From Pseudomonas sp. (GTDB taxonomy: Bacteria > Pseudomonadota > Gammaproteobacteria > Pseudomonadales > Pseudomonadaceae): a stretch of 64,000 nt of DNA. This document shows, piece by piece, positions 42,844-51,200 of the stretch. Below the pieces are notes generated by a model. That model did not search any database and was not told the DNA's origin. It saw only the letters and a program-made list of their open reading frames with translations. The stretch is taken from NCBI RefSeq assembly GCF_002796985.1, contig NZ_PEKX01000017.1, positions 1 through 64,000 of the forward strand, in the 5' to 3' direction. Position 1 is the first letter of the stretch. Each line of letters opens with the position of its first letter. The position numbers and the translations under genes were made by a program.

Positions 42844-43576
42844 CTAGAGTTTCCAGATGGGACCGTAGGAGCCAAAGCAGGCGTTCGACAGCGCCTGCGC
42901 GCGGACACCGTGGGCTTCGTAACCGCCCCATTCGTTGACTTCCAGGGTTAACTGCGGCGTGAGTTCCTTGCCGCTTTTCAGGCGCACGCTGTCGAACACC
43001 CGCAGCTTCTTGCCGCTTTGGACCACGCTGGTTTCCATCCAGGCGTCGGGCGTGCTGGCCTCATCCAGACGAGCCAGCAGCGCGTTGTAGAGTGGCAGGT
43101 AGCGGCCGTCGGGCGCCTTGCAGTCGATGTTGATCTTCTTCACCAGGGCTTCGGCCTCGGCGGAGCTGAAATACAGCCGGGCGCCGAAATCGCGCTGCAA
43201 CTTGTCGACGTAGCTCCCCTGGCCATCGGCGCCTGCCGGAACGGCTTTGGCGGTGTCGACCGGCTGCGCGGACAACTCGGCCTGGCAGGACTGCCGGCTC
43301 TTGTAGAACGTGTATGAAACCCGGGCGCCTGTGGGCTTGTAGACGGCCGAGGTGATCAGTACGTTGCCGTCTGCGCTCAAGTGATCGCCATCGGGAACGT
43401 AATCGCCGCCCTGGCCCCATACGCCATCCGGCAGGCCATTCGACACAGATGGGCGAGGAGGCCTCGCGGCGTAATTCGTAGACGCGGCCGTGCAGGAACG
43501 TTCCCGCATCACCGGCATGGGCCAGAAGTGATGGCAGCGACAGGCAGGATGCAATGAGCAGTTGAGTCCGATTCAA
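42844..43576 (-). pseudogene. Frameshifted gene for a secreted protein of unknown function
   Basis: Two overlapping frames together give one protein-like product. The upstream frame starts at TTG 43576 after an AGGGAGG site and encodes a clear signal peptide (LLIASCLSLPSLLAHAG). The protein-like sequence then continues in another frame from about 43450 (NGLPDGVWGQGGDYVPDG...) to the stop at 42844. Neither frame alone makes sense: the signal frame degenerates into Arg-rich text and the other begins with low-quality sequence. Joined, the product would be ~240 residues. A one-base indel near 43440-43480 is the likely cause; a sequencing error is possible. No family recognised. Confidence 0.65.
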
Positions 43577-43913
43577 GAAGCCTCCCTTGGCAGCGTCCGC
43601 CCCGGATGGGCGGGCTCCATCATGAGGATAGCTGCGTCTGGCATACAAGCCGGCCGAGTTTTCCGACCGGGCGGCCGGGAAACAGCGCCGGGCCCTGGCA
43701 CGCAGATGGTTGCGCCAGGGCAGTCGGCGAACGGCCGTCGGGTGCAATTCGTCGTCCGTTCACCGCGTTCGGTAGACGCCCGCATCACCCTCGACTAACC
43801 CTACAGGTCAGCGCCGACGAGCAGGTGTGGCTTTGCGAAAGCAAGCGGGAGGTTGCTCCTCGTCACGGAGTCTGGGTCCACGCCCAACCACTGCCAGCCA
43901 GGAGAGCGCCACC
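43577..43913. other. Gene-free divergent gap
   Basis: Between the frameshifted gene and the lipase-like gene no credible coding sequence, repeat or clear promoter was found. In-frame codons upstream of the lipase ATG (from 43827) read as low-quality sequence. Confidence 0.5.
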
Positions 43914-45509
43914 ATGCCTGCTTCGCCCCTCCATCCCTTCCACCCGATTATCTACGTACGCGGTTTTGCTGCGACTTCCGGCGAAATCGAGGACACCGTC
44001 TCCGACCCCTACATGGGTTTCAATATCGGCTCCGCCCGTGCGCGCAGGATCTGGACGGGCGAAACGCAGCGTTTCTACTTCGAATCGCCGCTGGTGCGCC
44101 TCATGGGCGAGTACCAGTACGACGATCTGTATTTCGACGGGCTCGACAAGCTCGGCGCCGGCAATGAAGCGGTTCCCTATCGCTGCGTGGTCATCCACCG
44201 CTATTACGACGCAGCCTCGGAGGTGTTCGGCTCGGGCGATACGCCACCGATCACGCACTTTGCCCAGGGCCTGAACGACCTGATCCTGACCCTCAAGCGC
44301 AAGGTCCTGGTGAACCCCGAGAACATTGCCAATGGCGTCACCGCGCAGAACTTCCGCGTCCATCTGGTCTCGCACTCCATGGGCGGCCTGGTCTGCCGTG
44401 CCTTCCTGCAGAATGCCAGCCTGGGCTCGCAGGAGGCCCGGGATGCCGTCGACAAGCTGTTCACCTACGCCACGCCGCACAACGGTATCGACATGCGCAT
44501 CGTGCGCAATGTGCCCGGCTGGCTGACCTTCGGCGACGTCAACAACTTCAACCGCGAGCGCATGGCCCAGTACCTGGCCCTGCCGGCGGGCACGGAAGAT
44601 GTTTCACAGGTGCGCGGATTTCCGGCCGAGCGGATCTTCAACCTGGTGGGCACCAACCCCAAGGACTACCGGGTGCTGGCCGGCGCATCGGCCTGGGCGG
44701 CGGGTGATGAGAGCGACGGCCTGGTGCGCATCGAGAACGCCACGACCCATGGCCTGGGCGCAGATGGCCAGGATGTCACCTCGCCGAGGGCGTTCGTTCA
44801 CCGCAGCCACTCGGGGTACTACGGCATCGTCAACTCGGAGGAGGGTTTCCAGAACCTCACCCGTTTCCTGTTCGGCAAATTGCGCTTCGATGGCGTGCTG
44901 GATATCGACGACATCACCCTGCCGGTCGAAGTCGATAAACAGATGAAGGAAGGTCGCGAGGTGAGGGCGTCCTACCAGTTCGAAGTCGCGGTGAGCGTCC
45001 GCGGCAGCCAGTGGCAGGTCACCCGGCGTGAAGTGCGCGAGAACTCGGCGATCTTCCGCACCTACGAGCAATTGTTCCCAGGCGCGCCGGGCGCAGTGAG
45101 ACCGCCGGACCGGAGCCAGAGCCCACATCTCTTTTCGGTCTTCCTCGACCCGGACAAGAGCGTGAAAGTCTCGAAATCCGTGAGCTTCGCCTTTGAACTA
45201 CGCATCCTCGTGCCGGATTACGAAGTGGACGGCGTGCTCTTTCTCAAGCGGCACTACGAGGGCAGTTACATCCTGCAGAAGCAGATACTGGTCGAGGCCA
45301 TACGTGACCCGGCATCCCCCGTGGGCTGGAGCCTGAAGTACGGCTTCCAGGAGACCAATCCAGGCAAGCCGGGAGTCACCGCCAACAGCAGGCCACTGGC
45401 TGGCGGAAGCGGCATCGGTTTTGACATTCCCATTGCACAAGCCGTGCGCCCCGGCGTGACCGGTACGTTGCGTATAGAAGCTCGGCCGTGGAATGAAACC
45501 CTTCGCTGA
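43914..45509 (+). CDS. Lipase-like alpha/beta hydrolase (PGAP1-like)
   Basis: A 531-residue protein. The N-terminal half is an alpha/beta hydrolase with PIIYVRGFAAT (oxyanion region), nucleophile S155 in VSHSMGGLVCRAF, and later GDESDGLV, which probably holds the acid, and HRSHSGYY the base. The last ~180 residues look like a beta-rich accessory domain. There is no signal peptide. The HSMGG context resembles PGAP1-type and phospholipase-type esterases, including some secretion-system effectors, but no vgr, immunity or secretion gene adjoins it. The start at 43914 follows AGGAGA by 9 nt. It stands alone. Confidence 0.75.
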   Translation: MPASPLHPFHPIIYVRGFAATSGEIEDTVSDPYMGFNIGSARARRIWTGETQRFYFESPLVRLMGEYQYDDLYFDGLDKLGAGNEAVPYRCVVIHRYYDAASEVFGSGDTPPITHFAQGLNDLILTLKRKVLVNPENIANGVTAQNFRVHLVSHSMGGLVCRAFLQNASLGSQEARDAVDKLFTYATPHNGIDMRIVRNVPGWLTFGDVNNFNRERMAQYLALPAGTEDVSQVRGFPAERIFNLVGTNPKDYRVLAGASAWAAGDESDGLVRIENATTHGLGADGQDVTSPRAFVHRSHSGYYGIVNSEEGFQNLTRFLFGKLRFDGVLDIDDITLPVEVDKQMKEGREVRASYQFEVAVSVRGSQWQVTRREVRENSAIFRTYEQLFPGAPGAVRPPDRSQSPHLFSVFLDPDKSVKVSKSVSFAFELRILVPDYEVDGVLFLKRHYEGSYILQKQILVEAIRDPASPVGWSLKYGFQETNPGKPGVTANSRPLAGGSGIGFDIPIAQAVRPGVTGTLRIEARPWNETLR

Positions 45510-45609
45510 GGCCGCAGATAACAACCAGAGCCGCTCAAGTTGAGGAGAATCACCCGCTCCGAATAGACCATTGCCCGCTTGGCTGGGCATGCTCCGCGCG
45601 ACGCTCAAT

Positions 45610-45632
45610 AAAAAAGCCGCCCGAAGGGCGGC
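45610..45632 (-). terminator. Rho-independent terminator of the DUF1329 operon
   Basis: On the minus strand a perfect 7-bp stem (GCCGCCC / GGGCGGC, loop TTC) is followed by six T. It lies 75 bp after the DUF1329 stop and closes the cytochrome c-DUF1302-DUF1329 transcript. It also blocks read-through toward the lipase-like gene. Confidence 0.85.
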
Positions 45633-45706
45633 GAGGGAAGGCATGCATGGAGCCCTGCCGGGGCACCAGCGGGGAGCACCGCCGGTGTCTACTGCATGTC
45701 GCTGGT

Positions 45707-47074
45707 TCAGCGCACGCCGTCGGTGCGCAAGGCCGCCGGGGTGAAGTCGAAGGTTTTCGCGCTGAAGCCGTACTGGGTGCTCCGTGGCTCCTCATTGCGC
45801 AGGCCCAGAACGATGTAGCGGCCGGAGAACAGGTCGTACAGCGTCTCGGCTGCCAGGTAACTGGCCTGCTGGTCATAGCGGTACAGCGCGTGTCCTTCGC
45901 CTACTCGCCAGAGTTGACCGCGGCCGTCGTAGTGGTCGACCTCGGCGATCTGCCAGGTGTCCTCGTCGATGTACATGTGGCGCTTGGCGTAGACGTGCCG
46001 CTGGCCCGGCTTGAGGGTTGCGACGACCTCCCAGACGCGATGCAACTCGTAGCGGGTGTGGTCCGGGTTGATGTGGCCAGCCTTGATGATGTCGTCGTAC
46101 TTCAGCGCGGTGGATTCTAGGCGGTAGCTGTTGTAGGGGATGTACAGCTCCTTCTTGCCCACCAGCTGCCATTCGTAACGGTCGGGGGCGCCGTTGAACA
46201 TGTCCAGGTTATCGGCGGTACGCAAGCCGTCGGCGGCAGTGCCTGGGCCATCGTAGGCGACCTGCGGGGCACGCCGTACGCGACGCTGGCCGGCGTTGTA
46301 GACCCAGGCCAGGCGCGGTTCCTTGATCTGGTCCAGGGTCTCGTGGGCCAGCACCACGGTGCCGGCCAGGCGTGCCGGTGCGGTGACGCGCTGTTTGACG
46401 AAATACAGCAGGTTGTCCTGGCGCTCGGCGGGCAGGTCGCTGATCTGCTTCGGATAGACCTGCTCCTCCTCGAAGCGTACCGGCGTATAGGCGCCGTCGA
46501 CCTGGGGGGTGGCCTGGATGTAGCTGCGTTTGTAGTTGCCGCCCACGTAACGCGTAATGTGGTTCCACACCACCTCGACACCGTTCTTCGGAATCGGGAA
46601 AGCGTAGTAGCCGCTGCCGCTGAAGTTGCTCAGACCATCACCGCCGTTGATCGGCTGCACGTTCAGCGCGCTCTGTTTTGCCGCCTCCATGACTGCCGGC
46701 GGAACGCTGGCCGAGCGGTGGGTGGGGTACACCGGGATCCGGTAAGTCTGCGGGTAGCGCTTGAACAGGGCCATCTGGCCCGCGGTCAGGTTGGCCTTGT
46801 ACTGCTCGGCGTTGGCACTGGTGATGACGAACAGCGGCTTTTCGCTGGCGAAGGGGTCGCCGAGGAAGCCGTTGGCCTGCACCGGGGCGGCGTCCTTGGG
46901 CAGGCCGCCGGTCCAGGCCGGGATGCTGCCGGCGGCGTTGCCTTCCTTCTCGGCCCCCAGGGGCGTCAGCGTGGTGCCCAGCCTGGCCGCTTCGTCCGCC
47001 GGGACAGCCGCCATTACCTGGCTGGCCAGTAGGCTCAGTGCCAGGATGAAACCCTTGTGAATGATCGTTTGCAT
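45707..47074 (-). CDS. DUF1329 periplasmic protein, second copy
   Basis: A 455-residue exported protein with signal peptide (GFILALSLLASQVMA) and the family layout ADEAARLGTTLTPLGAEKEG, VYPTHRSASVP, NAGQRRVRRAPQVAYDGP, ELYIPYNSYRLES, HRVWEVVATLKPGQRHVYAKR and MYIDEDTW. It is paralogous to the protein at 23878 but clearly diverged. It follows DUF1302 after 20 bp and ends at a good terminator. It probably carries a hydrophobic ligand through the periplasm. Confidence 0.9.
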   Translation of the reverse strand: MQTIIHKGFILALSLLASQVMAAVPADEAARLGTTLTPLGAEKEGNAAGSIPAWTGGLPKDAAPVQANGFLGDPFASEKPLFVITSANAEQYKANLTAGQMALFKRYPQTYRIPVYPTHRSASVPPAVMEAAKQSALNVQPINGGDGLSNFSGSGYYAFPIPKNGVEVVWNHITRYVGGNYKRSYIQATPQVDGAYTPVRFEEEQVYPKQISDLPAERQDNLLYFVKQRVTAPARLAGTVVLAHETLDQIKEPRLAWVYNAGQRRVRRAPQVAYDGPGTAADGLRTADNLDMFNGAPDRYEWQLVGKKELYIPYNSYRLESTALKYDDIIKAGHINPDHTRYELHRVWEVVATLKPGQRHVYAKRHMYIDEDTWQIAEVDHYDGRGQLWRVGEGHALYRYDQQASYLAAETLYDLFSGRYIVLGLRNEEPRSTQYGFSAKTFDFTPAALRTDGVR

Positions 47075-47094
47075 GATTGTTTTCCTGAAAGGGT

Positions 47095-48885
47095 CTAGAA
47101 GTTCACGCCGAAGCTGAGCGAGACGAAGTCGCGGTCGATGTCGGTGTTGAAATCGCCGCCGAAGTTGTTGGTGTAACTGAGGCTGGCGGTGTAGGTGTTG
47201 CGGTAGTCGGCGTCGAGGCCGAGACCCACGGACTTGGCGCCTTCGTTGAAGACCGGCCCGTAGCCGTCGACGTCATGGGACCAGAACAGGTTGGGAGCCA
47301 GGTTCACGCCGGCGAACACGTCGCTGTACTTGAGCGTGGTGAAGGCGCGATACCCCCAGGAGTTGGCGGTGTAGTAGCCGTGGCGTCCGCCCTGGGAGAT
47401 GTCGCCGAACACCGAGTCGCGGCCGTAGCGCTGCTTATCCAGCGACTCCAGGCCACCCACGTGGGTCAGCCCGAATTCGGCGGCGACACTCAGAGAGTCA
47501 GCGCCCAGCAGCGGGTCGAACAGGTGCAGAAAGGTGGTCTGTACCTGCGTCACTTCCTTGCGTTTCCAGCCCTGCAGGACCTGGCCTTCTTCGGCCTGCA
47601 CGGTGGGTTCGGCGTTGCTGCCGGTGAGGGCACGGAAGGTCGGGTTCAGTGCGCCGCCGAACAGGTCGGCGGTGTTGATCGACACCGGCATGTTGGGGCG
47701 GTAGCTGAGCTCGCCGCTCCAGGCGGTCCCCGTGGGCAATGTGGTGGCGAAGCTGAGGCCGTAGAGGTGGATGTCTTCCGGGTAGTCGAGGAAGTAGCGG
47801 GTGTTGCCTGCGCCGGTGGCCAGGCCCAGGGCGAAGGCGGCATCCGGATCACTGGCCTCCAGGTTCGCGTAGCCCGGATCGTTCTGGATGAAATTGGTCA
47901 CACCGCTGGCGGTGCGAAGACTGAATTTCGGCGAGCGGGAGTGGTAGTTGATGTAGTAGGCACCGTATTCGGCGCCGTCGCCGAGCCAGCGCAGGGCAAG
48001 GCCGTACTGGCCGCTGTCGCGCGGGTCGTTGTTCTTCTCGCGCCCCACCACCACACCCTCCGGGTCGGTGATGTCGAAGCCCAGTCCGGCATTGGCGGCG
48101 ATTGGCTGGAGCGGGCGAACGCCCGCCAGGCCGCCATTGAGGTTGCGGTTGCACCCCTTGGCGATCGGGTCCGCGCCGAAGAAGGTGCCGCAGTTGTCGA
48201 GGGCGTAGGGTTTCCACTGCAGTTGGTAGAAGGCCTCCAGGCTCAGGCTTTCGCTCAGCCCCTGGGACACGTAGAGCATGTTGACCGGGATCAGGCCTTC
48301 CTTGAGCTCCGCGCCGGGGCGGCGCAGGGCGGCGACGTCCAGGGGGTTGATCGAGTTGATCGAGTTGCCGATGAACAGGCTCTCACCCCAGCTCACGACC
48401 TGCTGGCCGAGGCGAACATTGCCGGGATGCTCGGCGATCTCGTACTTCTGCGAGATGAAGGCGTCGAGGAATTCGGCGCCGGAGGAGCGGGCCGACATCT
48501 CCCGGCCATCGTCGCTGATCTGCTTGAAGGGGCGATTCTCGTCCTTCAGCTCGAAGTCGTACCAGTACTTGCCACGCACGAAAACGCTGGTGTCCTGGTA
48601 GCGCAGCTCAAGATCGTGCACGCCTTTGAAAATCTTCGAGAAGGTTTCGCCCTTCTTGAAGTTCAGGCGGCCATCGTCGCCGGAAGAGGAGAAACCATGG
48701 CCGCCGTTGGTGGTGTCGATCAGGCTTTGGGAGGAGCTTTGGGTTTGCCAGCTGGCGCCGATCGACAGGGCCGAATCGAACTGGCCGTGGACCTCGCCGA
48801 TGTCGAAGGTGACTGCAACTGCCGGAGCCGTCGCGGCCGAAACCGCCGCTGCCAGAAGGCAACGTTTGAGGGGGGTGATATGCAC
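47095..48885 (-). CDS. DUF1302 outer-membrane protein, second copy
   Basis: A 596-residue exported protein whose signal peptide (CLLAAAVSAATAPAVA) leads into VTFDIGEVHGQFDSALSIG. The chain has alternating beta strands and ends in SLSFGVNF with a terminal Phe, as expected for an outer-membrane barrel. The start is GTG at 48885, preceded by AAGGAAA; the frame upstream is not protein-like. It lies between the cytochrome c gene and DUF1329, probably under the 26-bp element at 49421. Confidence 0.88.
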   Translation of the reverse strand: MHITPLKRCLLAAAVSAATAPAVAVTFDIGEVHGQFDSALSIGASWQTQSSSQSLIDTTNGGHGFSSSGDDGRLNFKKGETFSKIFKGVHDLELRYQDTSVFVRGKYWYDFELKDENRPFKQISDDGREMSARSSGAEFLDAFISQKYEIAEHPGNVRLGQQVVSWGESLFIGNSINSINPLDVAALRRPGAELKEGLIPVNMLYVSQGLSESLSLEAFYQLQWKPYALDNCGTFFGADPIAKGCNRNLNGGLAGVRPLQPIAANAGLGFDITDPEGVVVGREKNNDPRDSGQYGLALRWLGDGAEYGAYYINYHSRSPKFSLRTASGVTNFIQNDPGYANLEASDPDAAFALGLATGAGNTRYFLDYPEDIHLYGLSFATTLPTGTAWSGELSYRPNMPVSINTADLFGGALNPTFRALTGSNAEPTVQAEEGQVLQGWKRKEVTQVQTTFLHLFDPLLGADSLSVAAEFGLTHVGGLESLDKQRYGRDSVFGDISQGGRHGYYTANSWGYRAFTTLKYSDVFAGVNLAPNLFWSHDVDGYGPVFNEGAKSVGLGLDADYRNTYTASLSYTNNFGGDFNTDIDRDFVSLSFGVNF

Positions 48886-48973
48886 GGGTTTATTTTCCTT
48901 GTTTTGGCTGTGCAACGTGTCGGCGGGTGTTGGCGTACCCGCCAGAGCGGAGGCCTGCGGTGCAGGCGCGGGG

Positions 48974-49348
48974 TCAGCCGTTCTTCTGCAGGTAACAGAG
49001 CACGGCCTGGCGTTCCCCGACATTGCGCAGGCCGCCGAAGGCCATTGCCGTGTCGGGGAACATCTGCGCGGGGGCTTGAAGCCAGCGGTCGAGCTGTTCG
49101 ACGGTCCAGTGACTACCTTTCGCCCCGGCCAGGTCGGCGGAGTAGGTGAAACCCTTCACCGAGCCGATGGGCCGGCCGACCACGCCGGAGAGATGTGGGC
49201 CGACGTGGTCGGCGTCCAGGGCATGGCAGGCGCTGCACTTGGTCTGGAAGACTTTCTGGCCGGCGTCGGCGTCGCATTCGGCGGCCTGGCCGGCGAGGCT
49301 GACGAGCAGCGCGGCGGCGCCGGCCAGTGGGCGAATCAGGTGATGCAT
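48974..49348 (-). CDS. Periplasmic class I cytochrome c
   Basis: A 124-residue monohaem cytochrome c. After a signal peptide (GAAALLVSLAGQAAE) comes CSACH (haem attachment, residues 38-42), then GPHLSGVVGRPIGSVKGFTYS, as in cytochrome c2/c550 types, and a Met ligand probably at M102 in DTAMAFGG. It is a soluble electron carrier. It heads a minus-strand operon with DUF1302 and DUF1329. The promoter region has the same 26-bp element as the Tat-exported amine oxidoreductase gene at 53678, suggesting it accepts electrons from that enzyme. Confidence 0.92.
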   Translation of the reverse strand: MHHLIRPLAGAAALLVSLAGQAAECDADAGQKVFQTKCSACHALDADHVGPHLSGVVGRPIGSVKGFTYSADLAGAKGSHWTVEQLDRWLQAPAQMFPDTAMAFGGLRNVGERQAVLCYLQKNG

Positions 49349-49420
49349 GGTGGTGTCCCCGGTTGGCTTTGACAGGACCGAACGGTGACATTCGCCAGGC
49401 AGGGGTGAATCGTTGGGCAA

Positions 49421-49446
49421 CGCCAGAGACTTGTCTTTCGATGCCA
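49421..49446 (+). promoter_or_regulatory. Candidate AraC-type operator, copy 1 (cytochrome c operon)
   Basis: The element has the form CGCCA-N16-TGCCA, with half-sites 21 bp apart. It ends 72 bp upstream of the cytochrome c start on the minus strand. Across the three copies in this window 17 of 26 positions are invariant, including internal GA, TTG, C and T. Confidence 0.7.
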
Positions 49447-49481
49447 ATCGGGGACGCCCGGCGCGAGGCCGGGCAGGGGAA

Positions 49482-50930
49482 TCACTGAGGCGGGAGGTAG
49501 GGGTCGGGCGTGCCGGCTTCGATGGGCGGGTAGCGCTTCAGGCTCGCCTTGAAGTCGGCGACCAGGCGCATCATCGGGTGCGCGACCCAGGTGTTCTCGA
49601 TCACCACATTGTGTTCTTCGCGCAGGTCGGTCAGCAGGTTGTACAGGCGCGGTATCGGCAATTGCTGCGGCGGGTCGAACATGTTGTCCTGCAAGTAGAA
49701 ATGCAGCTTCCAGTCATGCCACTTGACCGCCGACAGGCGATCGCTGACGTAGGCCGGAAAGCCCTCGCGGTTCGACTTCGGCTGCTGGCCGGTGAGGAAG
49801 GGCATCTGGTCGACGCCGTCCACCGGGCGATCGCTGGGCGTGCTGGTCCCGCCGGCATGGGCGAGGGTGGTGTAGAGGTCGACGATGTGAACGATCTCAT
49901 TGCTCACTTTCCCCGCCGGCACATGCCCCGGCCAGCGCATGATGAAGGGCGCGCGCAGGCTGGCCTCCATGGCGGTGAAGTAGGTGCCGCGCCAGGGCCC
50001 GTTGGCTCCCTGCCAGGGGGCCTCGGCCTCGCCGCCGTTGTCGCTGGCGAGGATCACCAGGGTGTTGCGTTCGACCCCGGCGGTCTTCAGCGCGTCGAGG
50101 ATCTGTCCGGCGCGGTAATCGACCTCGGCCAGGGCGTCGGCCCAGGAGCCGTTGCCGGTCTTGCCGACGAAGGCCGGATTCGGCTGCGTCGGCATGTGCA
50201 CCAGGGAGAAGGGGACGTAGGCGAAGAATGGCTTGCCGGCGGCCGCGTTGCGCTGGATGAAGGCGCTGGCGCGCTTGGCGATCTCTTCGTCCAGGGTCCG
50301 CCGGCTGTCCAGGTCGAGCTTCTTCACCTTGCGCGGTGTCTGACCACGCTGTGCCTCGTAGATGTACTGCGCCGGCACCCGTTGCTCGTCCCAGCCCTGT
50401 TTGCTGCCGATACCCGGTTGCAGGCCTTCGGCGGCGTCGGCATTGGACCACATGGCCTCGTCGTAGGTGCGCGGGACGCCGTAGAACTCGTCGAAACCCT
50501 GGTTGGTCGGGAAGCGCGCCTCGCTGCTGCCCAGGTGCCATTTGCCCCAGATGCCAGTGGCGTAATGGCGCTCGGAGAGCAACTCGGCGAGGGTCACTTC
50601 CCACAGGGTCAGACCGTCCGGAGCGCCGCCGCTGGGCACCCGGTAAGTGCCGGAGCGGATCGGGAAGCGTCCGGTCAGCAGGGCCGAGCGCGACGGCGTG
50701 CACTGCGCCTCGACGTTGAAGTTGGTCAGGCGGATGCCTTCGGCGGCCAATTGGTCGATGGTCGGGGTCTCGGCGCCGCGCAGGACCCCGCCGCCGTAGA
50801 CGCCGAGTTCGCCATAGGCGAGATTATCGAAGAGAATCACCACGATGTTCGGCGGCGGCTCTTCGGCCTGTGCCAGGGGTATCATCAGCAAGGTACCCAG
50901 CAGCGCCAGGCAGGACAGTCGGATTCGCAT
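49482..50930 (-). CDS. Exported sulfatase, arylsulfatase type
   Basis: A 482-residue sulfatase with a signal peptide (CLALLGTLLMIPLAQA). The active-site motif C77-T-P-S-R81 followed by SALLTGR marks a Cys-type sulfatase whose Cys must be converted to formylglycine. Other metal-site parts are LFDNLAYGELG (~34-43), GKWHLG and ASDNGGE. It hydrolyses a sulfate or related ester in the periplasm; the substrate is unknown. The start at 50930 has GGAG 6 nt upstream. The control region carries the second 26-bp element. No formylglycine-generating enzyme is in the window. Confidence 0.9.
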   Translation of the reverse strand: MRIRLSCLALLGTLLMIPLAQAEEPPPNIVVILFDNLAYGELGVYGGGVLRGAETPTIDQLAAEGIRLTNFNVEAQCTPSRSALLTGRFPIRSGTYRVPSGGAPDGLTLWEVTLAELLSERHYATGIWGKWHLGSSEARFPTNQGFDEFYGVPRTYDEAMWSNADAAEGLQPGIGSKQGWDEQRVPAQYIYEAQRGQTPRKVKKLDLDSRRTLDEEIAKRASAFIQRNAAAGKPFFAYVPFSLVHMPTQPNPAFVGKTGNGSWADALAEVDYRAGQILDALKTAGVERNTLVILASDNGGEAEAPWQGANGPWRGTYFTAMEASLRAPFIMRWPGHVPAGKVSNEIVHIVDLYTTLAHAGGTSTPSDRPVDGVDQMPFLTGQQPKSNREGFPAYVSDRLSAVKWHDWKLHFYLQDNMFDPPQQLPIPRLYNLLTDLREEHNVVIENTWVAHPMMRLVADFKASLKRYPPIEAGTPDPYLPPQ

Positions 50931-51024
50931 CGCATTCTCCAGTCTTGCAGCCCCGCGGGCCAAGGTACGGGGCAGCCTAGCTGTAAACGTTAGTGGAGGC
51001 GGGGTTTGGCGAATCTCCCGACAG

Positions 51025-51050
51025 CGCCAAGGAGTTGTCTTCGCGTGCCA
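51025..51050 (+). promoter_or_regulatory. Candidate AraC-type operator, copy 2 (sulfatase / araC)
   Basis: The element CGCCA-N16-TGCCA lies 94 bp upstream of the sulfatase start on one side and 150 bp upstream of the AraC-family gene on the other. It could control the sulfatase and also autoregulate the regulator. Confidence 0.7.
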
Positions 51051-51200
51051 AATCGCCGGCGGTGATCGACACCTTGTTGGCCTGAACTTGCGTGAGTTTT
51101 CGAGGCTTTGTTACGGTTCGCGTCCGCAAGTGGGCCGGGTGTTCCGAGGTGCCACCGGAACGATCATCCGTAGTCAACCGTGCCCAGGAGATGTGCTTCG

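Noticed and set aside
43694..43715. TGGCAC...TTGC resembling a sigma-54 promoter upstream of the lipase-like gene
   Set aside because: The spacing between the GG and GC pairs is 13 bp instead of the required 10.
43914..45509. Type VI secretion lipase effector
   Set aside because: No vgrG, PAAR, chaperone or immunity gene is adjacent and no effector marker domain is visible.
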